Assembly: GCF_002902285.1 (NCBI RefSeq)
Contig: NZ_PPRU01000025.1
Span: 89,701 to 153,700, forward strand
Source: Staphylococcus simulans
GTDB lineage: Bacteria > Bacillota > Bacilli > Staphylococcales > Staphylococcaceae
Length of the DNA stretch: 64,000 nucleotides
Direction of reading: 5' to 3'
Below, in pieces: positions 49,009-58,320 of the stretch (its first letter is position 1; each line of letters starts with the position of its first letter). The notes under the pieces were generated by a model that worked only from the letters and a program-made list of their open reading frames with translations, was not told the DNA's origin and ran no database searches. A program made the translations under genes and the position numbers.

Positions 49009-49082
49009 TGGAGCGGGTGATGGGAATCGAACCCACAACATCAGCTTGGAAGGCTGAGGTTTTGCCATTAAACTACACCCGC
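49009..49082 (-). tRNA. tRNA-Gly (TCC)
   Basis: A class I tRNA with anticodon TCC, acceptor GCGGGTG/CACCCGC and an encoded CCA end. Confidence 0.93.
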
Positions 49083-49093
49083 ATTAACGATTA

Positions 49094-49170
49094 TGGGGCG
49101 GCTGATGGGAATCGAACCCACGAATGTCGGAACCACAATCCGATGTGTTAACCACTTCACCACAACCGCC
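49094..49170 (-). tRNA. tRNA-His (GTG)
   Basis: A class I tRNA with anticodon GTG, acceptor GGCGGTT/AGCCGCC and encoded CCA. Confidence 0.92.
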
Positions 49171-49192
49171 AGACAAATAATAAAAATAAGAA

Positions 49193-49265
49193 TGGTTCAG
49201 GACAGAGTCGAACTGCCGACACATGGAGCTTCAATCCATTGCTCTACCAACTGAGCTACTGAACC
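49193..49265 (-). tRNA. tRNA-Phe (GAA)
   Basis: A class I tRNA with anticodon GAA in GATTGAAGCTC, acceptor GGTTCAG/CTGAACC and encoded CCA. Confidence 0.92.
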
Positions 49266-49276
49266 TTAATTAATAA

Positions 49277-49352
49277 TGGCGGTCCCGACGGGAATCGAAC
49301 CCGCGATCTCCTGCGTGACAGGCAGGCGTGTTAACCGCTACACTACGGGACC
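49277..49352 (-). tRNA. tRNA-Asp (GTC)
   Basis: A class I tRNA with anticodon GTC, acceptor GGTCCCG/CGGGACC and encoded CCA. Confidence 0.93.
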
Positions 49353-49372
49353 CCTTGAAAAAAGATATGTAT

Positions 49373-49445
<73 letters not shown>

Positions 49446-49477
49446 GTAATATTATTAATCTTGCGACTTACCTATTC

Positions 49478-49507
49478 ATCATATCACAATTTGTTAACCA
49501 ATGTCAA
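49478..49507 (-). promoter_or_regulatory. Promoter of the tRNA cluster
   Basis: On the minus strand, TTGACA (49502-49507), 18 bases, TATGAT (49478-49483): nearly consensus, 33 bases before tRNA-fMet. From 49508 to 49797 I see only A/T-rich sequence. Confidence 0.75.
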
Positions 49508-49797
49508 ACCTTTTTTAACAATTTGTGAATTTTATTTTCAAAATGTTAAAGTTGTTTCGAATTTGTTATCTCTTTTTTCAAGACAATACCTAGTATATCG
49601 ACTTCCCTATCTTGCGTCAACCAGTTTCTGTTAGAAATAAGTGTAATAAATATATAATTGTTATAAATTTTTATATTTAGAGTGCAAATGGTCTCTTTTT
49701 ATTTACAAATCAGTGATGCTTAAGCTTTCCTTTTGTAAATTTCTTTAAGGTTACAGTAGATATTGCGTTATTTTATATCCCCTCTTAATAAAAATTC

Positions 49798-49840
49798 AGC
49801 AACTTAAAACGCGAATCATGCTTCAAGTTTTAAGTTACTG
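49798..49840 (-). terminator. Terminator of niaR
   Basis: A 12-13 bp stem AACTTAAAAC/GTTTTAAGTT with short extensions (49798-49810 with 49827-49840) and a U-rich tail on the minus strand, just after the niaR stop. Confidence 0.82.
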
Positions 49841-49856
49841 ATTATTAATTTTATAT

Positions 49857-50390
49857 TTAAACCATTTCTTCGCTTTCTGCGAGAAAGCCATTTCGATTCA
49901 AATCATCTATCGCATTATCTAAGATCTTTTCAGTGTCTGCAGATAATGTATGCAGATGAATACCATCTGTTAATTTCGCTAACATTGTACCTTTAAAGCG
50001 TGTCATTTCTTCTACAAACGCTTGAATATCTTCTTCAGTTTCAATCATCAATTCAGCACGGATACTGCCATATACAGGATGCTCAACAGAAACATCATCA
50101 ATCATTGCGCCATTTTCAACGATAAGTTTTAATTCTTCTTCCATCTCATCATAATCATGTTGGCACATTACCACACGTTTACAGCTTTTTCCTTGAGGTT
50201 CAATGTCCATAAAGTAACCCTTGCTTGTTGAACTGATCGCATATTCTTTCGTTTTTAAGTGTGAGATATCTTTCACGATAATTTGTCGCGAGACACCAAA
50301 ACGTTCACTCAGTTCTGAACCTTTAATGGGTCGTGTCGAACTTTGTAAGAGTTCAACGATTTCAGTTCGTCGCTGATCCGCTTGACTCAT
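49857..50390 (-). CDS. niaR: Nicotinate-responsive transcriptional repressor NiaR
   Basis: A 177-residue regulator. Residues 1-60 are a winged helix (HTH_11: IKGSELSERFGVSRQIIVKDISHLK). Residues 75-170 are a 3H domain with its three histidines visible in CQHDYDEM, VEHPVYGS and GIHLHTL; this domain binds nicotinate with a metal. It represses NAD synthesis genes when niacin is plentiful. It overlaps the end of nifS by 29 bases and is the second gene of that unit, opposite nadBCA. Confidence 0.92.
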   Translation of the reverse strand: MSQADQRRTEIVELLQSSTRPIKGSELSERFGVSRQIIVKDISHLKTKEYAISSTSKGYFMDIEPQGKSCKRVVMCQHDYDEMEEELKLIVENGAMIDDVSVEHPVYGSIRAELMIETEEDIQAFVEEMTRFKGTMLAKLTDGIHLHTLSADTEKILDNAIDDLNRNGFLAESEEMV

Positions 50391-51480
50391 GGGCAGCCAC
50401 TCCTTCTAATATCTTATCTATTTCATTAAAACATGTATCAATTTCACCTAATGTTGAATTGCTTGAAAATGAAATACGTACATATTGATCCGCTTCATGT
50501 TCTGTTTGTTTAATCTTCTCAATTAAACCCTCACTCAATAATAAACCATGACCGCATGCTGTACCAGTTGAGATACATATATTACGGCTAGATAAAGATT
50601 GCATAATATATTGACCTTCAAATTGCGGTGTTAACAATCCAATAATATGAGGTGCTTGTTTATCACTTCTTAATACACTAAAACCAGATGCTAAAGCACG
50701 TTCAGTCGCATATTGATGGAGCTTTGTTAAATGTTCATAATGCGCATCTAATGATAAAGCTCTTGTCATTGCTAAGATGCCAGGCACATCTAACGTACCA
50801 TTACGTGTACCTTCTTCATGGAAGTAATGTATATTTGTAGGTCGCACTGACTTGTGTTCAATCAACAATGCCCCTACACCTTTAGTACCTTTAAATTTAT
50901 GTCCAGAGAACGCATATGAAGTAAAAGCTTGAATCGCTTTATCTTCAATCTTTTGTACAGCTTGGACACCATCCACATGAAATGGAATATTGTATGCTTG
51001 TGCGAATTCAGCAATTTCATGCACTGGTAGAATATAACCAATTTCAGAATTCACATGTTGTGCAATAATCAATACTGTCTCATTATCTACTAGTGCTTCT
51101 AAAGCTGCTAAGTCGATTGCACCTTCGTTTGTTAAAGGCATTTCTACGATTTCAAATTGTTTTTTATATGGTTCTAATGCTGCATAAATAGAAGGATGCT
51201 CATAAGGCGAAACTAAAACCTTTCCTTCTTGTGCTTGTGATAAATAAATATCAATTGCGATTTGGTTTGCATGTGATCCACTTGTTGAGAATAAAACTTC
51301 TTTATCCGTATTGAAATGTTTTTGAATATAGTGTCGGCTAGAATTCAAAGCTTCTCTTGCCATTTCTCCACCGACATGTAAACTCTCACTATTAAAAAAC
51401 AACGTTTGTTGTGCTTCATTATATATTGCCAGCGCTTCTTTTGATGGTTGTGTTGTCGCTGCATTATCTAAATAAATCAT
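50362..51480 (-). CDS. nifS: Cysteine desulfurase NifS-like (NAD-operon type)
   Basis: A 372-residue PLP-dependent class V enzyme. The PLP lysine lies in SGHKFKGTKG; the catalytic cysteine lies in CISTGTACGHGL. Located next to niaR and opposite nadBCA, it should supply sulfur for the [4Fe-4S] cluster of NadA, as in Bacillus. Start ATG 51480 faces the nadB promoter region. Confidence 0.9.
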   Translation of the reverse strand: MIYLDNAATTQPSKEALAIYNEAQQTLFFNSESLHVGGEMAREALNSSRHYIQKHFNTDKEVLFSTSGSHANQIAIDIYLSQAQEGKVLVSPYEHPSIYAALEPYKKQFEIVEMPLTNEGAIDLAALEALVDNETVLIIAQHVNSEIGYILPVHEIAEFAQAYNIPFHVDGVQAVQKIEDKAIQAFTSYAFSGHKFKGTKGVGALLIEHKSVRPTNIHYFHEEGTRNGTLDVPGILAMTRALSLDAHYEHLTKLHQYATERALASGFSVLRSDKQAPHIIGLLTPQFEGQYIMQSLSSRNICISTGTACGHGLLLSEGLIEKIKQTEHEADQYVRISFSSNSTLGEIDTCFNEIDKILEGVAAHESSGSATN

Positions 51481-51538
51481 ATCTTTTCTCCCCCACTTGC
51501 AATTATCTTACTTTTATGACAAAATCATTGCATACATA

Positions 51539-51550
51539 TATGTTAACATA
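51539..51550. promoter_or_regulatory. Palindrome, candidate NiaR operator between nifS and nadB
   Basis: TATGTTAACATA is a perfect 12-bp palindrome in the 103-base divergent promoter region. It fits the kind of symmetric TGTnnnnACA-like site that NiaR regulators bind, but I did not align it to a motif. It lies upstream of the nadB site and could serve both directions. Confidence 0.45.
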
Positions 51551-51583
51551 ATTGTATATATTAATGTAAATAGAGGTGTAAAC

Positions 51584-53158
51584 ATGAAACGTGTCATTGT
51601 CGTTGGAAGCGGAATTGCTGCACTCTCGTTTGTTCGTCAATTACAAGATGATATCGAAGTGATTTGTATCACTAAGGACAAGCTTGCTGAAAACAACAGT
51701 AATTTTGCCCAAGGTGGCATATGTTTTTCAAAAAGAGAAGAAGATGAAGCAATCAGCCATAGCCAAGATACTTATGAAGCCGGAGCTGAAATGGGAGATT
51801 TTAATGTAATCCAAGAAGTCATTACGAAAAGCTATCCTTTAATTCAAGCACTCGTAGATGAAGGTGTTCCATTCGATTCAAACCCAGTCACACATCATTT
51901 AGATTACGCAATGGAAGGCGCACACTCAGCTGCAAGAATTTTGCATGCTGGCGGTGATCAAACTGGTAAGTATATCGCACAACATATGGTAGAACATCTT
52001 TCTCATCCACACTTATCCATAATGGAATCAACAGAAGTCATTGATTTAATTTATAACCATGAACATCAAGTCTGTGGCGTACTTGTTTTAGATAGTACTG
52101 ACGAACAACAAATCATTGAAGCAGATAGTGTCGTGTTCGCAACAGGAGGTATTAACAACCTCTTCCCTACTAACTCTAATATACCACATACCATTGCATC
52201 AGGATGTGTGGTCGCATTACGTCATGACATCGCTTTAGAAAGTATGGAAATGATTCAATTCCACCCTACTTTATTAGGTGAACCTGAACATGCCTATAGT
52301 TTAGTGTCTGAAGCTGTTAGAGGTGACGGTGGTGTGCTAGTCAATGAACAAGACATTCCGTTTATGGATAAAATACATCCGATGAAAAGCTTGGCTCCAC
52401 GTGATGTGACTAGTCGTGCAATCTATCATCAACAACAAGAAGGTCACCAAGTCTTTTTAGATATTAGTGCGATTTCGAATTTTGCAGAGCGTTTCCCTAC
52501 TATTTACAAAGCTGTTCAAGCACATTATCCTGAAGCGATTGCCAAACAACGTATCCCTGTTACACCAGGCGCACACTATACCGTCGGCGGCATTAAATCA
52601 GAGATTGATGGTACAACAAGTCTTGAAGGCGTGTATGCGATTGGAGAAGCGGCTTGTACAAACTTTCATGGTGCCAACCGCTTAGCCAGTAATTCATTAT
52701 TAGAAGGTTTAGTTATGGGTGCTTTATGTGCCGAGAAGTTAAATCAAACTTTACAACCTGTCAGTCATAGTCATTTTAATCCAGTATTTAAAATACCTTC
52801 TATCTCAGCTGATAGAGCTGCACAATTACAACAAAAAAGTTTTGACATTTTAGGTGTGGAACGTAAAGGAATCAAAATGCAAAACTATTTGAAAGAAATT
52901 GAACAGACATTATTCGAAACATCTGAAACAGAATATGTCGATAAAGCAAAATGGCAACGTTATTGTACTGTCAAATTACTACAAATCGTCTGTACAGCAG
53001 CGCTTGCTCGTCAAGAATCAAGAGGCGTACATTACAGACTTGATTATCCACATCAAGATAAGCAATTACAATTTGAACTTATTGAAATCAATTCAGGAGG
53101 CATGGAACATGTTAAATCCACTACTCGTCAGAGAGAAAATCACTCAATATTACATTGA
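51584..53158 (+). CDS. nadB: L-aspartate oxidase
   Basis: A 524-residue flavoprotein that oxidises aspartate to iminoaspartate, first step of de novo NAD synthesis. FAD motif VVGSGIAALS at the N-terminus, the SNFAQGGI segment, the active-site stretch ESMEMIQFHPT and RGDGGVLVN, and the ARQESRGVHYR C-terminus are present. Start ATG 51584 follows AGAGGTG; a longer frame upstream lacks a ribosome-binding site. Confidence 0.95.
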   Translation: MKRVIVVGSGIAALSFVRQLQDDIEVICITKDKLAENNSNFAQGGICFSKREEDEAISHSQDTYEAGAEMGDFNVIQEVITKSYPLIQALVDEGVPFDSNPVTHHLDYAMEGAHSAARILHAGGDQTGKYIAQHMVEHLSHPHLSIMESTEVIDLIYNHEHQVCGVLVLDSTDEQQIIEADSVVFATGGINNLFPTNSNIPHTIASGCVVALRHDIALESMEMIQFHPTLLGEPEHAYSLVSEAVRGDGGVLVNEQDIPFMDKIHPMKSLAPRDVTSRAIYHQQQEGHQVFLDISAISNFAERFPTIYKAVQAHYPEAIAKQRIPVTPGAHYTVGGIKSEIDGTTSLEGVYAIGEAACTNFHGANRLASNSLLEGLVMGALCAEKLNQTLQPVSHSHFNPVFKIPSISADRAAQLQQKSFDILGVERKGIKMQNYLKEIEQTLFETSETEYVDKAKWQRYCTVKLLQIVCTAALARQESRGVHYRLDYPHQDKQLQFELIEINSGGMEHVKSTTRQRENHSILH

Positions 53159-53942
53159 AGATAATCAATATGGTGATTTAGCAACACACATCTTTGATCA
53201 GACACAACAAGGTACAATGTACTTAAAATCAAAAGATAACGGTATCTTTTGCGGCGAAACTATTATCAAAGAAGGATTCAAGTTATTAAAGAGTCACATC
53301 GATATCGACCAAAAAATCAAAGATGGTGAGACAGTCAAACCTGGTGATATCATCGCTGAAATTACAGGTCCTGTTTACGTATTACTTACTATGGAACGTA
53401 TTGTTCTGAACTTAATTCAACGTATGTCAGGTATTGCCACACAAACACATCGTATCGCAGAAAAAATTGCGCATACTTCTACGCGCATTGTTGATACAAG
53501 AAAAACAACACCAGGCTTAGGTATCTTTGAGAAATTTGCGGTGACTGTTGGAGGTGGTTTGAACCATCGTCGTTCTTTAAATGATGGATTGATGTTGAAA
53601 GATAACCATATCGCTTTCTCTGAATCAATGGAAATTGCGATTCAAAACGCTAAAAAAGTTGTAGGTCCAATGGATAAAATTGAAGTAGAAATTGAAAATG
53701 AAGAGATGCTTAACACAGCAATCGATCAAGATGTAGACATCATTATGTTTGATAACCAAACACCAGAATGGATTGCTGAACATATTAAAGCAGTTCCTCA
53801 ACATATTCAAACTGAAGCTTCTGGTAATATTAACGAAACTAATGTCGTTGCGTACGCTGAAACTGGCGTAGATTTCATTTCAATGGGTGCTCTATTTTAT
53901 GCGCAAAACGCGCTCGATATTTCTGCAAAGGTTGTGATTTAA
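53109..53942 (+). CDS. nadC: Quinolinate phosphoribosyltransferase
   Basis: A 277-residue QPRTase that converts quinolinate and PRPP to nicotinate mononucleotide. ILNLIQRMSG-type segment (VLNLIQRMSGIATQT), VDTRKTTPGLG, KDNHI and the IMFDNQTPE and EASGNIN motifs are all present. The start ATG 53109 lies behind AGGAGG, inside the last 50 bases of nadB, so the genes overlap and are coupled. Confidence 0.95.
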   Translation: MLNPLLVREKITQYYIEDNQYGDLATHIFDQTQQGTMYLKSKDNGIFCGETIIKEGFKLLKSHIDIDQKIKDGETVKPGDIIAEITGPVYVLLTMERIVLNLIQRMSGIATQTHRIAEKIAHTSTRIVDTRKTTPGLGIFEKFAVTVGGGLNHRRSLNDGLMLKDNHIAFSESMEIAIQNAKKVVGPMDKIEVEIENEEMLNTAIDQDVDIIMFDNQTPEWIAEHIKAVPQHIQTEASGNINETNVVAYAETGVDFISMGALFYAQNALDISAKVVI

Positions 53943-55043
53943 ATGTTTAACCCAATGTTATCTGTATCAAAGGAAATTCCTGAAAAGTATCTTAAAATGT
54001 CAACTGAGGAGTTAGAACAACATATTCAATCTATTAAAGATGAATTAGGCGATCGCCTATTCATGCCGACACATCATTATCAAAAAGATGAGGTCGTTCA
54101 ATTTGCCGATATTACGGGTGATTCATTAGAACTTGCTCGTATCTGTAAAGAAAATACTGCTGCTGAATACTTCGTATTTAACGGTGTACACTTTATGGCA
54201 GAAACAGCAGACATCTTAACAGACGACCACCAAGACATTTATCTACCAGATTTATCGGCTGGTTGTTCTATGGCAGACATGGCAAATATCACACAAGCTT
54301 TACATGGCTATGATGTTTTAACACAAGAATTCAACTTAGATATCTTGCCATTAACTTATGTCAATTCTACTGCAGCGATTAAAAAGTTCGTTGGCGAACA
54401 CGGTGGTTCATGTGTAACTAGCGGTAACGCAAAATCAGTAGTGGATTGGGCATTGAAACAAGGTAAAGTTATTTTATTCTTACCTGATCAACACTTAGGA
54501 CGTAATACAGCATATGATTTAGGCATTCCACTTGAACAAATGGCAGTATGGGATCCAATTGCTAAAGAACTTGTTTATGAAGGCAAACTTGAAGATTTAC
54601 GTATTGTTTTATGGAAAGGTCATTGTTCTGTACATGAGAAATTCCATAAAGCACATATCGATTTAGCACGTGAACGTGATCCTGAAATCAATGTGATTGT
54701 ACACCCTGAATGTGAATTCGAAGTGGTACAAGCTGCTGATTATGCAGGCTCTACACGCTACATTATTGAAACTATCAAAAACGCACCAAAAGGTTCTCGT
54801 TGGTTAATCGGAACTGAAATGAACTTAGTGAATCGTTTAAAAGATACTTACACAGACATCACGATTGATTCATTAAACCCATTAATGTGTTCATGTTTGA
54901 CTATGAACCGTATTGACCTTCCTCACCTAGCTTGGTGTTTAGATAAAATTTTAGATGGCAACCGTGATAACATCATCAAAGTTGATGCTGAAACAGCAAA
55001 ATATGCGAAAGAAAGCTTAGATCGTATGTTAAGCATTACTTAA
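53943..55043 (+). CDS. nadA: Quinolinate synthase
   Basis: A 366-residue [4Fe-4S] enzyme that condenses iminoaspartate with dihydroxyacetone phosphate. The long type is shown by the N-terminal 60 residues before the FMPTHHYQKDEVVQFAD motif. The cluster cysteines fall in LSAGCSMADM, GGSCVTSGN..., HPECEFEV and NPLMCSCLTM. The ATG directly abuts the nadC stop. NifS is expected to help build its cluster. Confidence 0.95.
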   Translation: MFNPMLSVSKEIPEKYLKMSTEELEQHIQSIKDELGDRLFMPTHHYQKDEVVQFADITGDSLELARICKENTAAEYFVFNGVHFMAETADILTDDHQDIYLPDLSAGCSMADMANITQALHGYDVLTQEFNLDILPLTYVNSTAAIKKFVGEHGGSCVTSGNAKSVVDWALKQGKVILFLPDQHLGRNTAYDLGIPLEQMAVWDPIAKELVYEGKLEDLRIVLWKGHCSVHEKFHKAHIDLARERDPEINVIVHPECEFEVVQAADYAGSTRYIIETIKNAPKGSRWLIGTEMNLVNRLKDTYTDITIDSLNPLMCSCLTMNRIDLPHLAWCLDKILDGNRDNIIKVDAETAKYAKESLDRMLSIT

Positions 55044-55052
55044 TATAAAATG

Positions 55053-55097
55053 AAAAGGTCTCTCTGAACGAGTAAATACGTCAGAGAGACCTTTTTT
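55053..55097. terminator. Bidirectional terminator after nadA
   Basis: A 15-bp perfect stem AAAAGGTCTCTCTGA/TCAGAGAGACCTTTT (55053-55067 with 55081-55095) with T-run, between convergent genes. Confidence 0.92.
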
Positions 55098-55106
55098 ATC
55101 AATGAT

Positions 55107-55664
55107 TTAATTAGCCATGCGTTTAATCATATTATTCTTTAATGCGAGGAAAGTATCATAACCATCCTCAGTCGTAAAATGACCCGCTTCATCAATAACC
55201 TTCATATCACCATCAAACGCTTGAACTAAACACTCTGTATCTTGATATGGAACATTCGAATCATTTTTAGATGCGATACCATAGAAATAGTCAATACGTG
55301 ATTTTAAGTCTTCAATGTCTAATGTAACATCCGGAACATGTAAATCAGGATTTACACCTTCAGCATTCGGACCAAACCCTGCAATACTGAAGAACCCTTC
55401 AATACGAATATCTGGATGTTGTTCTAAATATTTCAGCCCCGCAAGCGTACCGAAGCCATGTGTTACGAAATATGTTTCATATTGTGAAATTTCAATCTGC
55501 TCATTTAACTGCTTTAACCATTCTTCCATATTGACTGGTAAGTCATGTTGGATATTAACGATATCTGAATGATATCCTTCTAGTCTTAATGATTGTTCTA
55601 ACCATTCATACCAATTTGAGTGGGCGTCAGCACCTTGAGCATGAATTAAAACAATATTAGTCAT
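55107..55664 (-). CDS. RBBP9/YdeN-family alpha/beta hydrolase lacking the nucleophile serine
   Basis: A 185-residue small alpha/beta-hydrolase fold of the RBBP9/YdeN family. The N-terminal IVLIHAQGADAHSNWYEWL and the C-terminal DEAGHFTTEDGY (histidine) are typical. The nucleophile elbow, normally GHSLG, reads THGFG at 68-72, so a glycine (residue 70) replaces the serine. A hydrolytic activity is therefore doubtful. Start ATG 55664 has AGAGGTGAAG upstream; an in-frame ATG at 55688 has no site. Opposite to the structured RNA candidate upstream. Confidence 0.8.
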   Translation of the reverse strand: MTNIVLIHAQGADAHSNWYEWLEQSLRLEGYHSDIVNIQHDLPVNMEEWLKQLNEQIEISQYETYFVTHGFGTLAGLKYLEQHPDIRIEGFFSIAGFGPNAEGVNPDLHVPDVTLDIEDLKSRIDYFYGIASKNDSNVPYQDTECLVQAFDGDMKVIDEAGHFTTEDGYDTFLALKNNMIKRMAN

Positions 55665-55695
55665 GTTCTTCACCTCTTGCTCTTTCAAAAAGAAA

Positions 55696-55805
55696 ATGAC
55701 CTGAAATATCAGTTTAAATGTATTGAAAACCGTCTCCTATCTTCTGTGCTCATCAAAAGATATTTAGCGATTTACAATCGTCATTAAAACTTAGGTTCAG
55801 GTCAT
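55696..55805 (-). ncRNA. Structured RNA candidate upstream of the RBBP9-like gene
   Basis: A 110-base segment closed by a perfect 10-bp stem (55696-55705 with 55796-55805), continued by a second 10-bp stem with one mismatch (55711-55720 with 55782-55791). Inside, GATT/AATC and TATCTT/AAGATA hairpins can form. On the minus strand the closing stem is followed by TTTTCTTTTT, like a terminator tail. No known riboswitch or small RNA was recognised. The 130 bases upstream (55806-55936) are A/T-rich. Confidence 0.5.
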
Positions 55806-55936
55806 CTTTCTCTTGTGTATTTCTCATACCTATAATATAAAATCCATCATATTATCTCATCGTCTTCAATTATAAGATTAATCCTATTTGATAAAAAGGT
55901 CAATCTTTTTCATTACAATTCGACATGTCAAAACAT

Positions 55937-57334
55937 TTATTGTACAACTTCTGCTAAAGATTCTGCGGCATCTTTACCTTGTTGAATACAATCAGGTAAA
56001 CCGACCGCTTCAAATGCTGCACCTGTAATACGTAAATGCGGATACGTATGTTTGATATGATCTTGAATACGTCGCACTTGTTGAATATGACCTACATGAT
56101 ACTGTGGCATGCTTTTTGGCATACGATGAACGATTGAAAATTCCGGATCGCCTTTAATATCCATCATTTGACTTAAATCACGAAGTACTGTCGCAACAAT
56201 CTGTTCATCATCCATTTCTTCTAAAATGTTATCACCAGGTTTTCCGACATAAGCACGTAACAAGACTTTACCTTCTGGTGTTGTAAACGGCCATTTTTTG
56301 CTGGTCCATGTACAAGCGGTAATACGAGTATTAGAAGTTCTCGCAATCACAAAGCCAGTACCATCATACGTATTGACCACATCTTTTTCATCAAATGCTA
56401 AAACAACCGTCGCTACAGAAGTACTTTCCATTGTTTTAAAGTAATCTAATGCTGGATCTTCTGAGAACCATTGCATAAATGTTTGATGTGGTACTGTTAC
56501 TAAAACGCCGTCATAAAAGTGTTTTTCGCCATTATAAACAACGTTATATCCTTTTTGGAAACCAATGATATCTTCTACTTTGGTTTGATATTGAATTGAT
56601 GTACCTTGTTCAATCACTGCATGCGTTAACGCTTCGATAAAAGAAGATAAACCATGTCTGAATTGCTTAAATTGCCCTTTAGGTGCACCAGGATACAATT
56701 GTTTTTTTCGTTGTCTTAATAACTTCTCATGGCGCATACCTTTTATTAAACTGCCGAACTCCTCTTCTCTTTCTTTAAAGTTAGGAAACGTACTCATTAA
56801 GCTTAATTTATCGATATCCGTACCATAAATACCACCCATTAAAGGTTCAATCAGATTTTCCAATACTTCATCGCCTAAACGTTGTCTGAAGAAATCTCCT
56901 ACAGAAATATCTCCATCCATTTCAATAGGTTTCTTAGTTAAATCCATAGCGGCACGTAATTTACCTTTTAATGAGATTAATTGTGTTGTCATAAAAGGTT
57001 TTAAATCTGTCGGTATACCCATGATAGAACCACCAGGTATCGGATATAAACGGTTACGTGCATAGATATAAGATTGTCCTGTTTGGTTGGTAATTAATTC
57101 ATCACCTAAGCCCACTTCTGTCGCAAGATCAGTCATAATTGTTTTGCGACCCAAATAAGATTCTGGACCTAATTCAATCGTGAAACCATCTTTACGATAC
57201 GTTTGAATTTTACCACCCGTACGATTTGTGGCTTCAATTATTGTGACATCATATTCAGGATGTTCTTTTTTTAAATAATATGCTGCGGAAAGCCCTGTAA
57301 TCCCTCCGCCGATGACTGCGATGTTCTTACTCAT
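55937..57334 (-). CDS. hemY: Coproporphyrinogen III oxidase (CgoX, HemY family)
   Basis: A 465-residue FAD oxidase. FAD motif GGGITGLSAAYYL at the N-terminus, the GPESYLG segment, and the C-terminal GAAFEAVGLPDCIQQGKDAA are present. In Gram-positive bacteria this enzyme oxidises coproporphyrinogen III to coproporphyrin III, in the coproporphyrin-dependent route. Start ATG 57334 behind AGAGG; it overlaps the hemH stop by eight bases. Confidence 0.93.
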   Translation of the reverse strand: MSKNIAVIGGGITGLSAAYYLKKEHPEYDVTIIEATNRTGGKIQTYRKDGFTIELGPESYLGRKTIMTDLATEVGLGDELITNQTGQSYIYARNRLYPIPGGSIMGIPTDLKPFMTTQLISLKGKLRAAMDLTKKPIEMDGDISVGDFFRQRLGDEVLENLIEPLMGGIYGTDIDKLSLMSTFPNFKEREEEFGSLIKGMRHEKLLRQRKKQLYPGAPKGQFKQFRHGLSSFIEALTHAVIEQGTSIQYQTKVEDIIGFQKGYNVVYNGEKHFYDGVLVTVPHQTFMQWFSEDPALDYFKTMESTSVATVVLAFDEKDVVNTYDGTGFVIARTSNTRITACTWTSKKWPFTTPEGKVLLRAYVGKPGDNILEEMDDEQIVATVLRDLSQMMDIKGDPEFSIVHRMPKSMPQYHVGHIQQVRRIQDHIKHTYPHLRITGAAFEAVGLPDCIQQGKDAAESLAEVVQ

Positions 57335-58283
57335 TTGCATCCTCTTCTTTCGTTGTTAAAACATAATAAACTTCATCTGCCATAGCACCGATAAAGAGCG
57401 GATGTGTATTTGGCATCGGTGGACGATGATAAGTTGCGCCTACTTCGTCACATACCACTTTACATTCATAATCATTATCATAAAGGACTTCTAAATGATC
57501 ACAAACAAAACCAACTGGCGTATAAATAAAATGTTCATAGCCATATTCAGCTTTTAAACTTCTTGTTAAATCTTGTACATCCGGTCCGAGCCATGGTGTG
57601 CCTGTATTACCTTCAGACTGCCATCCTCTTGCTGTGTGTTGAATATTTGATAGTTCTTCTAATAATCTTGTGTTGTCTTTTAATTGCTCTGGATATGGAT
57701 CATTGGATTCTAATATCATCTTCTCAGGTAAACTGTGTGCTGAAACAACCAAAACAGTACGATCATGTTCTGCTTCAGGTATGTCTGAAAGTGTTTGATT
57801 AATTTGTTTCACCCAGTATTGAATAAATTTTGGTTGTTGATAGAAGCTGTTCACATGCGTCAATTTAATACCATGTGTTTGTGCCGCTTTCGCTGCACGT
57901 TTGTTATATGAACCTACAGAGAAATTAGAGAAATGCGGCGCTAAGACAATCGTAATCGCTTCTGTAATACCATCTTGATGCATACGTTCAACTGCATCTT
58001 CAATAAATGGATGAATATGTTTTAAACCGACATAGACTTTAAACTCAATATCTTGTTCTTCATACATTAAGTTCAATCTATCTTTTAATGCCTCCGCTTG
58101 TTCATCTGTAATTCTAGCTAATGGAGACATCCCACCTATAAATTCATAGCGATCTTTTAAATTTTGAACTTCTTCTGGTGTCGGTTTTTTACCGTGACGA
58201 ATATCTGTGTAGTACGGTTCTATATCACTTTCTTGATAAGGTGTACCATACGCCATCACGAGCAGTCCAATAGTTCGAGTCAT
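57327..58283 (-). CDS. hemH: Coproporphyrin III ferrochelatase (CpfC, HemH family)
   Basis: A 318-residue ferrochelatase of the firmicute type, inserting iron into coproporphyrin III. Metal-binding residues lie in VVSAHSLPEKM (histidine) and the VGFVCDHLEVLYDNDYE segment (glutamate), which is the family signature. Second gene of hemEHY; overlaps hemY. Confidence 0.94.
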   Translation of the reverse strand: MTRTIGLLVMAYGTPYQESDIEPYYTDIRHGKKPTPEEVQNLKDRYEFIGGMSPLARITDEQAEALKDRLNLMYEEQDIEFKVYVGLKHIHPFIEDAVERMHQDGITEAITIVLAPHFSNFSVGSYNKRAAKAAQTHGIKLTHVNSFYQQPKFIQYWVKQINQTLSDIPEAEHDRTVLVVSAHSLPEKMILESNDPYPEQLKDNTRLLEELSNIQHTARGWQSEGNTGTPWLGPDVQDLTRSLKAEYGYEHFIYTPVGFVCDHLEVLYDNDYECKVVCDEVGATYHRPPMPNTHPLFIGAMADEVYYVLTTKEEDANE

Positions 58284-58320
58284 ATTAAACCCTTCCTTTA
58301 CCGTTCATTTTGCATTTAAA

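Noticed and set aside
52899..53108. N-terminal extension of nadC by 70 residues
   Set aside because: The extension lies inside nadB in another frame; AGGAGG before ATG 53109 and the family N-terminus fix the start.
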